Source: Pantoea deleyi (GTDB lineage Bacteria > Pseudomonadota > Gammaproteobacteria > Enterobacterales > Enterobacteriaceae). Taken from it: a DNA stretch of 64,000 nucleotides. Both the position numbers and the translations under genes were made by a program. The number at the start of each line of letters is the position of its first letter. Position 1 is the first letter of the stretch. The notes beneath the pieces were generated by a model. The model was not told the DNA's origin. It searched no databases and was given only the letters and a program-made list of their open reading frames with translations. The stretch is from assembly GCF_022647325.1 (NCBI RefSeq), contig NZ_CP071407.1:124001-188000 (forward strand), written 5' to 3'. Shown in pieces: positions 27,263 through 36,685 of this stretch.

Positions 27263-28740
27263 AAGGTGGCTCCTTGTGCATCACTCAGGATGCGGATCAG
27301 ATGCTGATAACGCTGATATTTCTGCTGAAAGCGGGCGTGTCGTGCGCTGTCTGGCTGCCAGATCACGATTTCGGGTGCCAGGGCCTGCTGCGCCTGTTGC
27401 AGCGAGGCGTAAGCGCCGGTGCCGGCCAGCGCCACCAGTGCCGCCCCCAGACAGCCGCTTTCGCTGATCTGTGGCACTTCCACCGTCAGGCCGCTGGCGT
27501 CGGCAAACATCTGCATCCAGGGCGCGGATCGCGTGGGGCCGCCGCTCAGACGCAGGGCGGTCACCTGGGGGAAGCGCTGCAGGATACGGTTGAGATGGGT
27601 CAGGTGTGAAAAGACCACGCCTTCGTAAATGGCCTGCACCAGATGGGCGCGCGTATGGCCCGCCTGCAGGCCAAAGAAGCTGCCGTGCAGATCGGCACCG
27701 GCGTTGGTGCCGTACAGGAAAGGCAGAAACAGCAGCGTGCTGCTGGCGGGTTCCAGCTCCGCGACCCACTGATTCAGTGAGTGGTAGTCGCTGATGCCCC
27801 ACTGCGCACAGAACCACTCCAGGTTGGCCGCCGACGTCGGGCTGGCTTCATGGATCAGGTACTGTCCCTCAATGGCATAGCGGCCATAGACGTAGGGATA
27901 GCCGGCTTCATCGCTGATGCAGTCGGTGATGCCGCTGGTCACCGACCAGGTGCCCATCACCGCGTTGAGGCGCGTTGCGTCATTCAGCCCGGCGCAGAGG
28001 GCCGTGGACATCACGTCAAACAGACCGCCGACCACGGGCGTGCCGGGCAGCAAACCGCAGGCGGCTGCGGCCTGCGCCGTCACATAACCTGCAATCTGCG
28101 TCGGCCCGATAATCGGGGGCAGCGCGGAGAGGATCTCGCCGATCCCCAGCATCTCTGCCAGCGCGGGCGACCAGTTTGCCGTCTGCATATCGTAGAGGTT
28201 GGATTCGGAGATATTGGTCTCTTCACACGCCAGCTCATCGGTAAGGCAGAAGCGCAGATAGTCATGGGCCATCAGCACGCTGCCAATTGCGGCATAACGC
28301 GCGGGCTGATGCAGCTTCAGCCAGCGCAGCAGTGAAACCGGGTGGCCGGTCCACAGCGTCTGGCGCGTCAGCGGATAGAGCTGTTGCGGCATGCCTTCAT
28401 GCTGCCACTGCCGGACCAGGCTCAGGGCGCGGCGATCGGAGGATAAGATGCCATTCCCCAGCGGGTTATGCTCTTTGTCCAGCAGGAACAGCCCTTTACC
28501 CTGAGCAGAGATGCCCAGGCCTGCGATGTCGGCCGCATCCTGACCGCTGGTGGTCAGCACCTCGCGGATCACCGCGGCCGCCTGCTGCCAGAGCAGCGTC
28601 ATATCCCGTTCGGCATAACCCGGCTCCGGCACCTGTACGGGCAGGTTTTGCCGCGCAACGGCCAGTTCGCGGCCCGCAATATCGTAAAGTCCGGCTTTAA
28701 TAAAGGTGCCGCCGCAGTCCAGTCCCAGCCAGCGTTTCAT
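27259..28740 (-). CDS. lyxK: L-xylulose/3-keto-L-gulonate kinase (FGGY family)
   Basis: A 493-residue FGGY carbohydrate kinase. The N-terminal phosphate loop is GLDCGGTFIKAGLYD near residues 5-19. GLGISAQGKGLFLLD near 75-89 and VVGGLFDVMSTALCAGL near 250-266 follow, and the ATP-site LRLSGGPTRSAPWMQMFAD near 390-408 is a clear FGGY signature. Members phosphorylate 3-keto-L-gulonate (and L-xylulose) at O6/O5, feeding SgbH. This matches YiaP/LyxK of the yia operon. The ATG follows GGGAGG and overlaps the transporter gene by four bases. Confidence 0.92.
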   Translation of the reverse strand: MKRWLGLDCGGTFIKAGLYDIAGRELAVARQNLPVQVPEPGYAERDMTLLWQQAAAVIREVLTTSGQDAADIAGLGISAQGKGLFLLDKEHNPLGNGILSSDRRALSLVRQWQHEGMPQQLYPLTRQTLWTGHPVSLLRWLKLHQPARYAAIGSVLMAHDYLRFCLTDELACEETNISESNLYDMQTANWSPALAEMLGIGEILSALPPIIGPTQIAGYVTAQAAAACGLLPGTPVVGGLFDVMSTALCAGLNDATRLNAVMGTWSVTSGITDCISDEAGYPYVYGRYAIEGQYLIHEASPTSAANLEWFCAQWGISDYHSLNQWVAELEPASSTLLFLPFLYGTNAGADLHGSFFGLQAGHTRAHLVQAIYEGVVFSHLTHLNRILQRFPQVTALRLSGGPTRSAPWMQMFADASGLTVEVPQISESGCLGAALVALAGTGAYASLQQAQQALAPEIVIWQPDSARHARFQQKYQRYQHLIRILSDAQGATL

Positions 28741-30032
28741 AGGGCCTCCCGTTTCGCCGTGTCACAACGGGCAGGCAGCGTCATCGCCAGCAGTGCAGCC
28801 AGCGCCAGCGAAATGGCAAGGCTGTAAACCCCGGCATCTTTGCTGTAAAAGGCGATCAGCATCCCCACCATATATGGCCCGCAGAAGCCGCCCAGGTTGC
28901 CAAGCGCGTTGATCAGCCCACGGGCTCCGCCCGCGACTTCAGCATTGAACAGGCGCGGGGGAATACTCCAGAACACGCCCGCCGCAGACTGGATAAACAC
29001 GCCACAGCCCACCAGCGCCGCGTAAGACCACCAGACATGGGCTTTAAGCAGCACAGACAGCGCCATGCACAGCGCAAACCCCGCCAGCGGCAGCGCCACA
29101 AACAGCTTGCGTCGGCCGGTTGCATCCGAGAGAACCGAAAACAGAAACATGCCGAAGATAGCGCCGACGTAGGGGAGGATAGCCAGCATACCGACCTGTT
29201 CGACGTTGCCGTGGGTCAGCTCTTTCAGGATGGTCGGCAGCCACAGGGTGTAGCCATAAATGCCCGTCTGGTAGAAAAAATTCACCAGAATCAGCCGCCA
29301 CATCACCGGCTCGCGCATTACGCGAAGCAGGGAGGCATTCCGCACGTTCTGCCCTTTGATCATCAGCTGTTCGTTGTGCAGGGTGGTGATCAGGTAGTGC
29401 TTTTCCACCGGCGAGATCCACGTTGCTTCCTGCGGCCGGTTACTGATGGTGAAATGCCACAGGGCCATGACAACCAGCGACAGGGCGCCTTCCACGTAAA
29501 ACAGCATGCGCCAGTCCCACTGCGTGATGATCCAGCCAGAGAGCGGGGCGGTAATGATCCCGGCGATTGGCACAAACATAATCACAATGGCATTGGCACG
29601 GCCGCGTTCTGCATCGGGAAACCAGTTGCCAATCATCGTCAGCACCACCGGCAGCATTCCGCCTTCGGCAATACCTAACGCGAAGCGCAGCGCCAGCAGC
29701 TGATACTGGCTGGTGGCCAACCCGGTGAGGATCGAGATGACCGCCCAGGCCAGCAGTGACCAGCCGATAAAGCGTTTACCGTTGCCATAGACGGCCAGTC
29801 TGCCGCCCGGCACCTGCAGGAACAGATAACCAAGGAAGAAAATGCCGCCCGCCAGCCCGGCCATCGAGGCGCTGATACCCAGTTCGGCGTCCATGCCGCC
29901 CGGCATGGCAAAGGCGATATTGACCCGATCCATATAAGAGATGATGCAGGTGATGAGAATCGGCGGAATGATCCGCAACCAGCGCAGGGCGGGGATTTTC
30001 TCACGGTTAACGACGGTCGATGTCAGACTCAT
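28737..30032 (-). CDS. MFS transporter, YiaX2-like (anion:cation symporter family)
   Basis: A 431-residue, 12-segment major facilitator protein of the ACS type. YMDRVNIAFAMPG near 34-46 in segment 1 and FFLGYLFLQVPGGRLAVYGNGKRFIG near 70-95 are typical loop and segment 2 motifs; the second half opens after a long central loop near 210-240. In Klebsiella the operon yiaKLX1X2PQRS includes YiaX2, an MFS permease linked to L-ascorbate uptake; this gene occupies the same place between yiaL and the kinase. The substrate is therefore probably ascorbate or an oxidised derivative (inference). A strong AAGGAGG precedes the ATG. Confidence 0.85.
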   Translation of the reverse strand: MSLTSTVVNREKIPALRWLRIIPPILITCIISYMDRVNIAFAMPGGMDAELGISASMAGLAGGIFFLGYLFLQVPGGRLAVYGNGKRFIGWSLLAWAVISILTGLATSQYQLLALRFALGIAEGGMLPVVLTMIGNWFPDAERGRANAIVIMFVPIAGIITAPLSGWIITQWDWRMLFYVEGALSLVVMALWHFTISNRPQEATWISPVEKHYLITTLHNEQLMIKGQNVRNASLLRVMREPVMWRLILVNFFYQTGIYGYTLWLPTILKELTHGNVEQVGMLAILPYVGAIFGMFLFSVLSDATGRRKLFVALPLAGFALCMALSVLLKAHVWWSYAALVGCGVFIQSAAGVFWSIPPRLFNAEVAGGARGLINALGNLGGFCGPYMVGMLIAFYSKDAGVYSLAISLALAALLAMTLPARCDTAKREAL

Positions 30033-30047
30033 GGCATTCCTCCTTGC

Positions 30048-30515
30048 CTAGACCAGCTCGTGGGTGGGGATCTTGATCACCACCTTGCGAATCGGCCCCG
30101 GAGTGCCTGCCGAGCCGTTCGGGCGATGAATATCCTGCGGAAAAAACACGGCAAACGTGCCTGGCAGCATGCGCACCTGGGTTTCATCCGGCGCGTGCTG
30201 ATAGAAGATGATGTCGCGCTCGCTGTCGTAAGGCTGGTGGACGGGCAGAGTAAGGGGCTGCGTGGCGACCCCGATCACTTCTTCACCCGCCACCAGATAC
30301 TGCACATCGATATGCAGGCGATGCGCCTCCGGATAGTTCTCTTCAGGCGGGGCGGTATGCAGATCCAGAACCTGCATCACCCAGCCCGTTTCGCTGTCCT
30401 GATAACGCCCGGCGGCCAGGCTGCTCAGGTCCTGCCGGGAAAGACAGGCGATCGCCCGTGCAATCGCTGGAGGGTAGTGACGCGGGTCGGTGTTCGAAAG
30501 ATGTCCGGTGATCAT
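30048..30515 (-). CDS. yiaL: YiaL/YhcH/EbgC beta-galactosidase-subunit-like protein
   Basis: A 155-residue cupin-like protein of the DUF386 family. The ATG at 30515 (MITGHLSNTDPRHYPPAI) follows GTAAGGAGA and is preferred over the longer open frame. Core motifs are EAHRLHIDVQYLVAGEEVIGV near 70-90 (metal-binding histidine) and PGTFAVFFPQDIHRPNG near 118-134. Relatives include EbgC and NanQ/YhcH, which help open or mutarotate sugars, so a similar role on the keto-gulonate intermediates is plausible but unproven. It lies ten bases after yiaK. Confidence 0.9.
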   Translation of the reverse strand: MITGHLSNTDPRHYPPAIARAIACLSRQDLSSLAAGRYQDSETGWVMQVLDLHTAPPEENYPEAHRLHIDVQYLVAGEEVIGVATQPLTLPVHQPYDSERDIIFYQHAPDETQVRMLPGTFAVFFPQDIHRPNGSAGTPGPIRKVVIKIPTHELV

Positions 30516-30525
30516 GTTTTTCTCC

Positions 30526-31524
30526 TTACAGCGCCTGAATACGCGCCCAGATGCGTTCATCGACCGGAATACCCAGGCGCTGGTTTTCGGCACGCAGCGG
30601 CGGAAACTTATCGCCGGGCAGGCGGATTGCCTGCTCGCTATTCGCCCGCTCCGCGTTAATAACGGAGGCACGGATGCGGTCGAGTTTGTGCTGGCGCGTC
30701 TCGCCATCAATCAGCCGGTCTACATCGATGGCGATAAAGACCTGCGAGATGCCGAATTCATCGCCGTTGTCGTGAGTCACTTCAGTGACGGAGGCACCGT
30801 TGGAGAGGAGGGTGGCCAGCATATCCAGCACGACTGACAGCGCGGAGCCTTTCCAGTAACCCATAGGCAGGATGCGGCGGTTTTTCTCCAGCGTGGCCGG
30901 GTCGCGGGTGTAGTGGCCGTCATCATCAAATCCGCCGTCCACCGGCAGGCTTTTCCCGGCCAGACGGTTCACCTCCAGCATGCCGTAGGAGAACATCGAC
31001 ATCGACATATCCACCATGGTGATCGGTTCACCGGGTACGGCGATGATCAGCGGGTTCGTGCCGATAGCGCCGCTTTTTGCGCCCCAGGGCGGCATCACGG
31101 CAATTGAGTTCGTCCAGCAAATCCCCACAAAGCCTCTTTCCGCCGCCTGCCAGCCGTAACTGCCGCCCCGCATCCAGTGATTGGCATTGCGCAGCGCCAC
31201 CAGGCCGATACCGTGCTCAGTGGCCACCTGCATGGCGCGATCCATCATGCGGTGCGCGGTGACGTTGCCAATCGCACGCTGCGCATCCCACTGCTCGATC
31301 GCGCCCAGCGACAGAACCTGTTGTGCATCGGCTTCGGGGACGATATGGCCTGCGTCCAGTTGCTGAATAAAACGCGGAAAGCGGTTTACGCCGTGGGAAT
31401 AGACGCCGTTGAGACTGGTCTCGGCAAACATCTGTGCGCAGGCTTCAGCTTTATCCTGCGGCACGTTGCGACTCGTGAGAACGCGGAGAAACTCCCTATA
31501 CAACTGCTGATGGCTGATTCTCAT
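30526..31524 (-). CDS. yiaK: 2,3-diketo-L-gulonate reductase (NADH)
   Basis: A 332-residue member of the Ldh2/malate-L-lactate dehydrogenase family that reduces 2,3-diketo-L-gulonate to 3-keto-L-gulonate. Long stretches are very like E. coli Yia[18 protein letters not shown] region near 35-50 (here [15 protein letters not shown], with the catalytic His), [20 protein letters not shown] near 108-127 and [20 protein letters not shown] near 178-197. It is the first gene of the catabolic unit and has its own upstream region with an IclR-like operator at 31564-31578. The Shine-Dalgarno near the ATG is weak (GGGAG about 14 bases away). Confidence 0.95.
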   Translation of the reverse strand: MRISHQQLYREFLRVLTSRNVPQDKAEACAQMFAETSLNGVYSHGVNRFPRFIQQLDAGHIVPEADAQQVLSLGAIEQWDAQRAIGNVTAHRMMDRAMQVATEHGIGLVALRNANHWMRGGSYGWQAAERGFVGICWTNSIAVMPPWGAKSGAIGTNPLIIAVPGEPITMVDMSMSMFSYGMLEVNRLAGKSLPVDGGFDDDGHYTRDPATLEKNRRILPMGYWKGSALSVVLDMLATLLSNGASVTEVTHDNGDEFGISQVFIAIDVDRLIDGETRQHKLDRIRASVINAERANSEQAIRLPGDKFPPLRAENQRLGIPVDERIWARIQAL

Positions 31525-31563
31525 ACGACTAATACTCCCGGCGTTGCCGCCTGTTTCATAATG

Positions 31564-31578
31564 TGGAATGTCATTTCA
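31564..31578. promoter_or_regulatory. Putative YiaJ operator before yiaK
   Basis: TGGAATGTCATTTCA, a TGGAAT-N3-ATTTCA near-palindrome of IclR-family type, lies 40-54 bases upstream of the yiaK start. A sequence with 13 of 15 identical positions occurs in the yiaJ/ABC intergenic region (36438-36452). The position suits control of yiaK transcription. The binding protein is inferred from proximity. Confidence 0.6.
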
Positions 31579-31714
31579 ACTAAATGCTATGGGGAAAAGC
31601 AGAGCCAGTCAAAGAAATGACCTCAGAATTATTTGTTATAAATCAGTAAGATATTTTTATGTGTGGCTTTTGTGATCTCAGGCTTTTTTGCCGGATTTTG
31701 CCCGCAGCAAAGCC

Positions 31715-31735
31715 GTCAGCGCCGGACGCGCTGAC
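31715..31735 (-). terminator. Hairpin after the SMP-30 gene
   Basis: A perfect 8-bp stem, GTCAGCGC/GCGCTGAC, with a 5-base loop about 40 bases beyond the lactonase stop. On the minus strand the T content after it is low (GGCTTTGC), so termination may be partial, letting some transcripts enter yiaK. Confidence 0.5.
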
Positions 31736-31774
31736 AGGATAGCGACGGGGTACTGCTCTGCCAGATCGGGCGCT

Positions 31775-32605
31775 TTAGCGCAGAATTACCCGGTAGAGCG
31801 AGGTGTTGGCTGTAATATAAAGTTCATTGTTGTCGGGTCCGCCAAGGGTGCAGTTGGAAACCGTCTCCGGGATCGGGATTTTGCTTTTACGCGCCCCGTG
31901 AGCGTCAAAAATAATCACGCCGTCGGCGCAGCTGCAGTAGATGTCGCCGTTGCTGTCCACACAGAATCCGTCCGGAAAGCCGGGTGTCACATCGGCAAAA
32001 AATTGCCCGGCGGAGAGTTCCTGTCCTTCAACCCGGTAAACGCGGAGCTGATGGCGTCCCAGCGTCGGGAAATCCACTACGGACATATCGGCCACATAGA
32101 GCAGGCTTTCATCGGGAGAGAATGCCAGCCCGTTAGGGCGTTGCAGATCGCTTGCCGCAATGGTGAGCTGCCCGCTGCCGGGGTCATAACAGTAGAGATA
32201 GCAGCCGATCACCTGGCTGGGGGCCAGGTAGCCTTCATGATCGTTGACGATGCCGTAGGGCGGGTCGGTGAACCAGATCGTGCCATCAGAACGGATCGCC
32301 AGATCGTTGGGCGAGTTAAAGCGTTTGCCCTCGACTTTATCGATCAGGACATTGACCGAGCCGTCGGCTTCGGTCCGGCTGATCGCCCGGCGGCCATGTT
32401 CGCAACTGACCACGCGTCCCTGACTGTCCCGGGCATTACCGTTGGCGTAGTTCGCGTGGTGACGCCAGATGCTGAGTTCACCGTTGCGCTGCCAGCAGTA
32501 CATGCGGTTACCTTTTACATCGCTGAAGACCACCGCATCATCCTGCGGAAGCCAGACCGGGCCTTCTGCCCAGATGGCAGGGGAACACAATTTTTCAACC
32601 TGCAT
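31775..32605 (-). CDS. SMP-30/gluconolactonase-family lactonase
   Basis: A 276-residue six-bladed beta-propeller. AEGPVWLPQDDAVVFSDV near residues 13-30 carries the metal-binding Glu14, SPNDLAIRSDGTIWFTDPPYG near 95-115 the Asn, and RPNGLAFSPDESLLYVAD near 147-164 a further Asn and Asp. Family members hydrolyse aldonolactones, using calcium or zinc. Next to a sugar importer and the yia/sgb genes it may open the lactone of the imported compound (for example a gulono-lactone or dehydroascorbate) to feed YiaK; this is inference. A GGGAGG site precedes the ATG, 15 bases after the substrate-binding-protein gene. Confidence 0.88.
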   Translation of the reverse strand: MQVEKLCSPAIWAEGPVWLPQDDAVVFSDVKGNRMYCWQRNGELSIWRHHANYANGNARDSQGRVVSCEHGRRAISRTEADGSVNVLIDKVEGKRFNSPNDLAIRSDGTIWFTDPPYGIVNDHEGYLAPSQVIGCYLYCYDPGSGQLTIAASDLQRPNGLAFSPDESLLYVADMSVVDFPTLGRHQLRVYRVEGQELSAGQFFADVTPGFPDGFCVDSNGDIYCSCADGVIIFDAHGARKSKIPIPETVSNCTLGGPDNNELYITANTSLYRVILR

Positions 32606-32619
32606 GCTGCTGGCCTCCC

Positions 32620-33720
32620 TTACTTCACGCCCCAGATGGTTTTGTAATGCGCCTGATAACCGTTAGCAGGATCGTAGTTATTCTGCGGTCCGCCATCCTG
32701 GCTGATATTTTCCTGGGTAATGAGGTGCGCGGGCGTCACATAGCCAGAGGAGGGCTGACCGGCAAAGGCGCGGTTGAACTCATCCAGCAGTTGCCAGCCG
32801 TGCAGTTTTAACGGTTCCGCCACGGTAGCGACCTGGCTTTCTCCGTTGCGAATACGCTGGAAGGCCGAGACTGAGCCATCGCCTGCCGAGACATTGTAAG
32901 GCGCGTTTTTGCCCCCTTTTCCTGCGGTTTTCAGCGCCGGTGCCATAAAGTCGAAATAGAGATCGTTAATGGCCAGCGAATACTGCCAGCGGTCGCCATA
33001 CTTCTGTAACAGACTGAAGGTCAGCGACGGCATACGGTTAGCGGTATCGGCCAGCGGCGTATCGATAAAATCGATGACTTTACACTCGCTGCATTTTTCA
33101 ATTTCCTGCTTCATCGCATTGGCCTTATCCAGCGCGATTTTATACAGCGAGTCGGTAAAGATAATGACCTGGGCTTTGCCGCCTGACTTCACTACAGCGT
33201 ACTGTGCCGCCAGGCGGGCCACCTCGTTTGAGTCCGAGGTGATGTTATCCGTAATGCCATACTGCCTGATCGGCCCCGGCGCGGGTTCTGCATGCCAGGC
33301 CATCAGCACAATCTTTTGCTGGACCGCTTTTTTGAGCGGCATTTTAGCGACGTTAGGGTTCCAGCCGCCAATGATGATGCCGTCCGGACGCCGGGCGATT
33401 GCCTGATTCAGTGCGGAGAGCTGATCTTTCACCGATCCCGCGCCGTCCAGCGTATCCAGCTGCCAGCCCGCCACTTTGGCCGCCTCGCTCAGCCCCTGCT
33501 GAACCCCCTGCACACCGCCGTTTTTCATATCGGAGGCGATAAAAATCAACTTCTTATTCGCCTGGAGCGTGGGGCCCGTGGTGGGGCCGTCCCAGGTGGT
33601 TGCGCTGGCGGTCGCTTTCGCGACGGCCGCCGTGGCCTGTTCCAGATAGCTCTCTGCATGGGCAGACAGAGAGGCTACCATCATGGCAACGAGAGAAAGA
33701 CCAGATACCGTATTTTTCAT
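32620..33720 (-). CDS. Sugar ABC transporter substrate-binding protein
   Basis: A 366-residue periplasmic protein of the RbsB/XylF type. A signal peptide is clear (hydrophobic GLSLVAMMVASLSAHA, cleavage near residue 23). The two-lobed fold is suggested by LIFIASDMKNGGVQGVQQGL near 58-77, RPDGIIIGGWNPN near 112-124 and a later VIIFTDSLYKIALDKANAM region. The ligand is unknown; a furanose, lactone or sugar acid fits the neighbourhood. Stop and start overlaps of four bases link it to the permease. The call of sugar-type SBP is firm from order SBP-permease-double ATPase. Confidence 0.9.
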   Translation of the reverse strand: MKNTVSGLSLVAMMVASLSAHAESYLEQATAAVAKATASATTWDGPTTGPTLQANKKLIFIASDMKNGGVQGVQQGLSEAAKVAGWQLDTLDGAGSVKDQLSALNQAIARRPDGIIIGGWNPNVAKMPLKKAVQQKIVLMAWHAEPAPGPIRQYGITDNITSDSNEVARLAAQYAVVKSGGKAQVIIFTDSLYKIALDKANAMKQEIEKCSECKVIDFIDTPLADTANRMPSLTFSLLQKYGDRWQYSLAINDLYFDFMAPALKTAGKGGKNAPYNVSAGDGSVSAFQRIRNGESQVATVAEPLKLHGWQLLDEFNRAFAGQPSSGYVTPAHLITQENISQDGGPQNNYDPANGYQAHYKTIWGVK

Positions 33721-34817
33721 AATGAATTCCCTGGTGTGATGGTTTTTTGCTGGGGGTCTGGGGTGGTCGCTGGCGTGCTCTGACTGCGCACGACGGCTTT
33801 CTGATTCAACATGCGGCGACGCTGAGCGTAGCCGGCGAGCGTAATCGACAGCAGCAGCGTGGCACCGTTAAAGAGAGGCTCGACCCAGAAGGCGCCGCCG
33901 AACTGCTGGATGCCGGCAATACCGATTGCCAGGATCGCAATCCCGACCACCGTGCCCCAGACGTTAACCCGGCCCGGACGGATGGTGGTGCTGCCAAGGA
34001 AGGCGCCGACTAAGGCCGGTAAGAGGTAGTCCATGCCGACGCTGGCCTGACCGACGCCCTGTTCAGCCGCGATCAGCACGCCGCTGAAGCCGGTAATGAC
34101 GCTGGAGGCGATAAAGGAGCCGATTACATATTTGTTAACCGCAATACCGTTGAGTCGGGCCGCCACCGGGTTGCCGCCCACGGCGTACATGCATCTGCCC
34201 AGCGGCGTATGCTCTGTAATCAGCCATAACAGCAACGCCAGGCCCAGCACATAGAAGGCACCAATCGGGATACTGGCAAGCTCCGTGCTGTGCAGCGCGC
34301 TGAAGGCGTCCGGCAGATCGCCCACGATTTGCCGGCCACCGGAGTGCCACAGCGCAATCGCATACAGCACCGTGCCGGAGCCCAGCGTGGCGACAAAACT
34401 GTCAATGTCGGCCAGTGCCACCAGGATACCGTTCAGCAGGCCGTATAGCGCTGAGAGGATCAGCACCGTCAGCACCGCCATCTGCCACGAAAAACCGTAT
34501 TCCACCTGCAGCGTAATGGCCAGAATGTGCCACAGCACGATACCAAAGCCGACGTTCAGGTCGATTTTGCCCACGATCATCGGCAGGGTGGCCGCCAGCG
34601 CCAGCAGGGCAATTTTCGCCTTACTGGACAGAATCGCCTGCACGGTCAGCATCGAGGCAAAGGTCGGGGAAAGCGCCGAAAAAATTAACGCCAGCAGCAC
34701 ACACAACAGCAGTAACCCGTAACGAGTGAGGATCTGCATCGACCACGGCGCAAAGCCATGCTGTGCAAGGCTGACCCGTTGTTCGAGTGCGGTAGATTTC
34801 ACCGAGGTTTTAGACAT
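33717..34817 (-). CDS. Sugar ABC transporter permease
   Basis: A 366-residue inner-membrane protein with about nine to ten hydrophobic segments, of the RbsC/XylH branched family. The family loop is seen in GRCMYAVGGNPVAARLNGIAVNKYVIGSF near residue 228-256 (read in pieces), where GGNPxAARLxGI couples to the ATPase. GKIDLNVGFGIVLWH near 82-96 matches the early conserved segment. The C-terminus is extended by a polar tail with poly-proline and threonine (SQSTPATTPDPQQ). It probably works as a dimer with the ATPase encoded just upstream. Confidence 0.92.
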   Translation of the reverse strand: MSKTSVKSTALEQRVSLAQHGFAPWSMQILTRYGLLLLCVLLALIFSALSPTFASMLTVQAILSSKAKIALLALAATLPMIVGKIDLNVGFGIVLWHILAITLQVEYGFSWQMAVLTVLILSALYGLLNGILVALADIDSFVATLGSGTVLYAIALWHSGGRQIVGDLPDAFSALHSTELASIPIGAFYVLGLALLLWLITEHTPLGRCMYAVGGNPVAARLNGIAVNKYVIGSFIASSVITGFSGVLIAAEQGVGQASVGMDYLLPALVGAFLGSTTIRPGRVNVWGTVVGIAILAIGIAGIQQFGGAFWVEPLFNGATLLLSITLAGYAQRRRMLNQKAVVRSQSTPATTPDPQQKTITPGNSL

Positions 34818-34839
34818 ATCGTTTCTCCTGACGGCCTGT

Positions 34840-36366
34840 TCAGACGGTAGCTAAGGGAGCCGCAGAACTGGCGGAGGCCAGCTCCAGTAAACCGGCAAAG
34901 GTAACCTGTTCATTTTTCAGTTCACCGACCACCTGACCCCGGTTAAACACCAGGGCGCGGTTGCAGATGTGCGCGATTTCCTCAAGGTCATTGGAAATCA
35001 CCAGCACCGCTACGCCTTCCGCCAGGGCCTTATTGAGCAGGTGATAGATTTCTTCGCGTGCGCCGACATCGACACCCGCGGTGGGATCTTCCAGAATCAG
35101 CAGTGGCGCATTGAGATGCATCCAGCGTGCCATGACCACTTTCTGCTGGTTGCCGCCGGAGAGGGCGCTGATATCCAGGTTCACATCTTTGGGACGCACA
35201 TCGAACAGCTGGACCTTCCACCAGCTGGCGCCTGTCTCCGCGCGGCGGCCGTAATGAGAGAGCAGCCGCTGCCCGCTGGCGCAGGGATTGATAAACAGGT
35301 TTTCACGCACGCTCATCGACATCACCAGGCTTTCGCCGGTGCGATCGCCCGCCACAAATGAGATGCCTGCGGCCATCGCTTCGCGCGGGGTGCGCGAGTG
35401 GCAGGGTTTGTCGCGGAAGATCACCTGACCGCGGGTGGTCTGCTTCAGCCCGAACAGCATCCGGCCAATCTCTTCCTGACCGGCACCGCGCAGCCCTGCA
35501 AGCGCCAGCATCTCGCCGGGTTGCAGGCTGAAAGAGACCGGGCCGACCTCATCGATACACACCTGGTCCAGCGTCAGAACAGGCGGTCGCGATTCGGGCA
35601 GGGCAAGGCGCTGGTTGCTTTCCAGCGCTTCGCCCACAATCATTTCGACCAGATCGTGCAGCCGGTAATCTGCCGTCACGCCCTCCGCTACGCGCTTACC
35701 GTCCCGCATTACGCAGATGCGGTCTGCAATTTCAATCACCTCATCCAGGCGATGCGTCACATAAATCATGCCGACGTTGCGGCTTTTCAGGCGTTCAATC
35801 ACCCCAAACAGATGACGCACATCATTAGCGGGCAGCGAGGCGGTCGGTTCATCCAGCACCAGCACTTCGGCGTTCACCGCCACGGCGCGGGCGATAGCCA
35901 GCAGCGACTTCTCCGTGCGTGACAGCTCAAAGACGCGCGCATCGGGGTCCAGCTGAATGCCGACTTCTTCCAGCGCCAGTCGTGCACGTTCACGCACCGC
36001 ACGCCAGTTAACCAGACCGAAACGGCGGCTGAATCCCATCACCAGCGCCATATTTTCCGCCACGGTCATCCACTCAATCAGTCCAAGATCCTGATGAATA
36101 AAGGCGATCGGCTGCGTCGTTGCCGTTTTCAACGCGGCGGCGGATGCTGTGACGTTGCCCTGAAAGGTAATCTGACCTTCATCGCTGGTGTATACGCCAG
36201 CCAGCACCTTGATGAGCGTGGATTTGCCTGCGCCGTTTTCCCCTAACAGCGCCACCACTTCGCCTGGGTAGACATCCAGGCTCACATCATTGACCGCAGC
36301 GTTACCGCCGAAGCGCTTCGTGATGTGGCTGAGTGAAAGAACCGGTTTATCCGGATGAGGTTGCAT
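34840..36366 (-). CDS. Sugar ABC transporter ATP-binding protein (double domain)
   Basis: A 508-residue RbsA/XylG/MglA-type ATPase with two tandem nucleotide-binding domains. Domain 1 has Walker A GENGAGKST near 40-48, the signature-like ELSRTEKSLLAIARA and Walker B VLVLDEPTASLP near 165-176. Domain 2 has the degenerate Walker A LAGLRGAGQEE usual for this family, then ALSGGNQQKVVMARW and LILEDPTAGVDVGA near 430-443. It is the first gene of the minus-strand importer unit, divergent from yiaJ across 319 bases that contain the IclR-like operator. GGGAGG precedes the ATG. Confidence 0.94.
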   Translation of the reverse strand: MQPHPDKPVLSLSHITKRFGGNAAVNDVSLDVYPGEVVALLGENGAGKSTLIKVLAGVYTSDEGQITFQGNVTASAAALKTATTQPIAFIHQDLGLIEWMTVAENMALVMGFSRRFGLVNWRAVRERARLALEEVGIQLDPDARVFELSRTEKSLLAIARAVAVNAEVLVLDEPTASLPANDVRHLFGVIERLKSRNVGMIYVTHRLDEVIEIADRICVMRDGKRVAEGVTADYRLHDLVEMIVGEALESNQRLALPESRPPVLTLDQVCIDEVGPVSFSLQPGEMLALAGLRGAGQEEIGRMLFGLKQTTRGQVIFRDKPCHSRTPREAMAAGISFVAGDRTGESLVMSMSVRENLFINPCASGQRLLSHYGRRAETGASWWKVQLFDVRPKDVNLDISALSGGNQQKVVMARWMHLNAPLLILEDPTAGVDVGAREEIYHLLNKALAEGVAVLVISNDLEEIAHICNRALVFNRGQVVGELKNEQVTFAGLLELASASSAAPLATV

Positions 36367-36426
36367 TCCTGCCTCCCGTAACGCCTGATGTTTGTTGGCA
36401 GCAGGAGCAGAGGCTGCTCACCGCTG

Positions 36427-36466
36427 ATTTCAACATGTGAAATAGCATTCCAAAAAATACTATTCC
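36427..36466. promoter_or_regulatory. Cluster of IclR-like operator half-sites between yiaJ and the ABC genes
   Basis: The element TGAAATAGCATTCCA at 36438-36452 is, on the opposite strand, TGGAAT-GCT-ATTTCA, matching the yiaK-upstream site at 13 of 15 positions. An additional ATTTCA half-site (36427-36432) pairs with TGAAAT across 5 bases, and CTATTCC follows at 36460-36466. Tandem or overlapping YiaJ sites are likely. The element is 72-86 bases before the ABC ATPase start, and yiaJ itself may also be controlled from here. Confidence 0.6.
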
Positions 36467-36685
36467 TGCCGCAGAGGAAAAGCAAAGAAGGCACCCGTTT
36501 ATTTATTCAACAGAAACAGCAGGTTAAAATATTGTTTTGAATTTGTGATGGATGGCGCACTTCTGCGATGACGTAACAGGCGTGTCCAGCCACACTAAAA
36601 AAGCTTAAGATTCCCAGCATGCAGGTCATGGGTTAACATCACGCCTTAGCGCGTTCAGGCTGTAAGAAACGGAGAGGAGAGGTGG

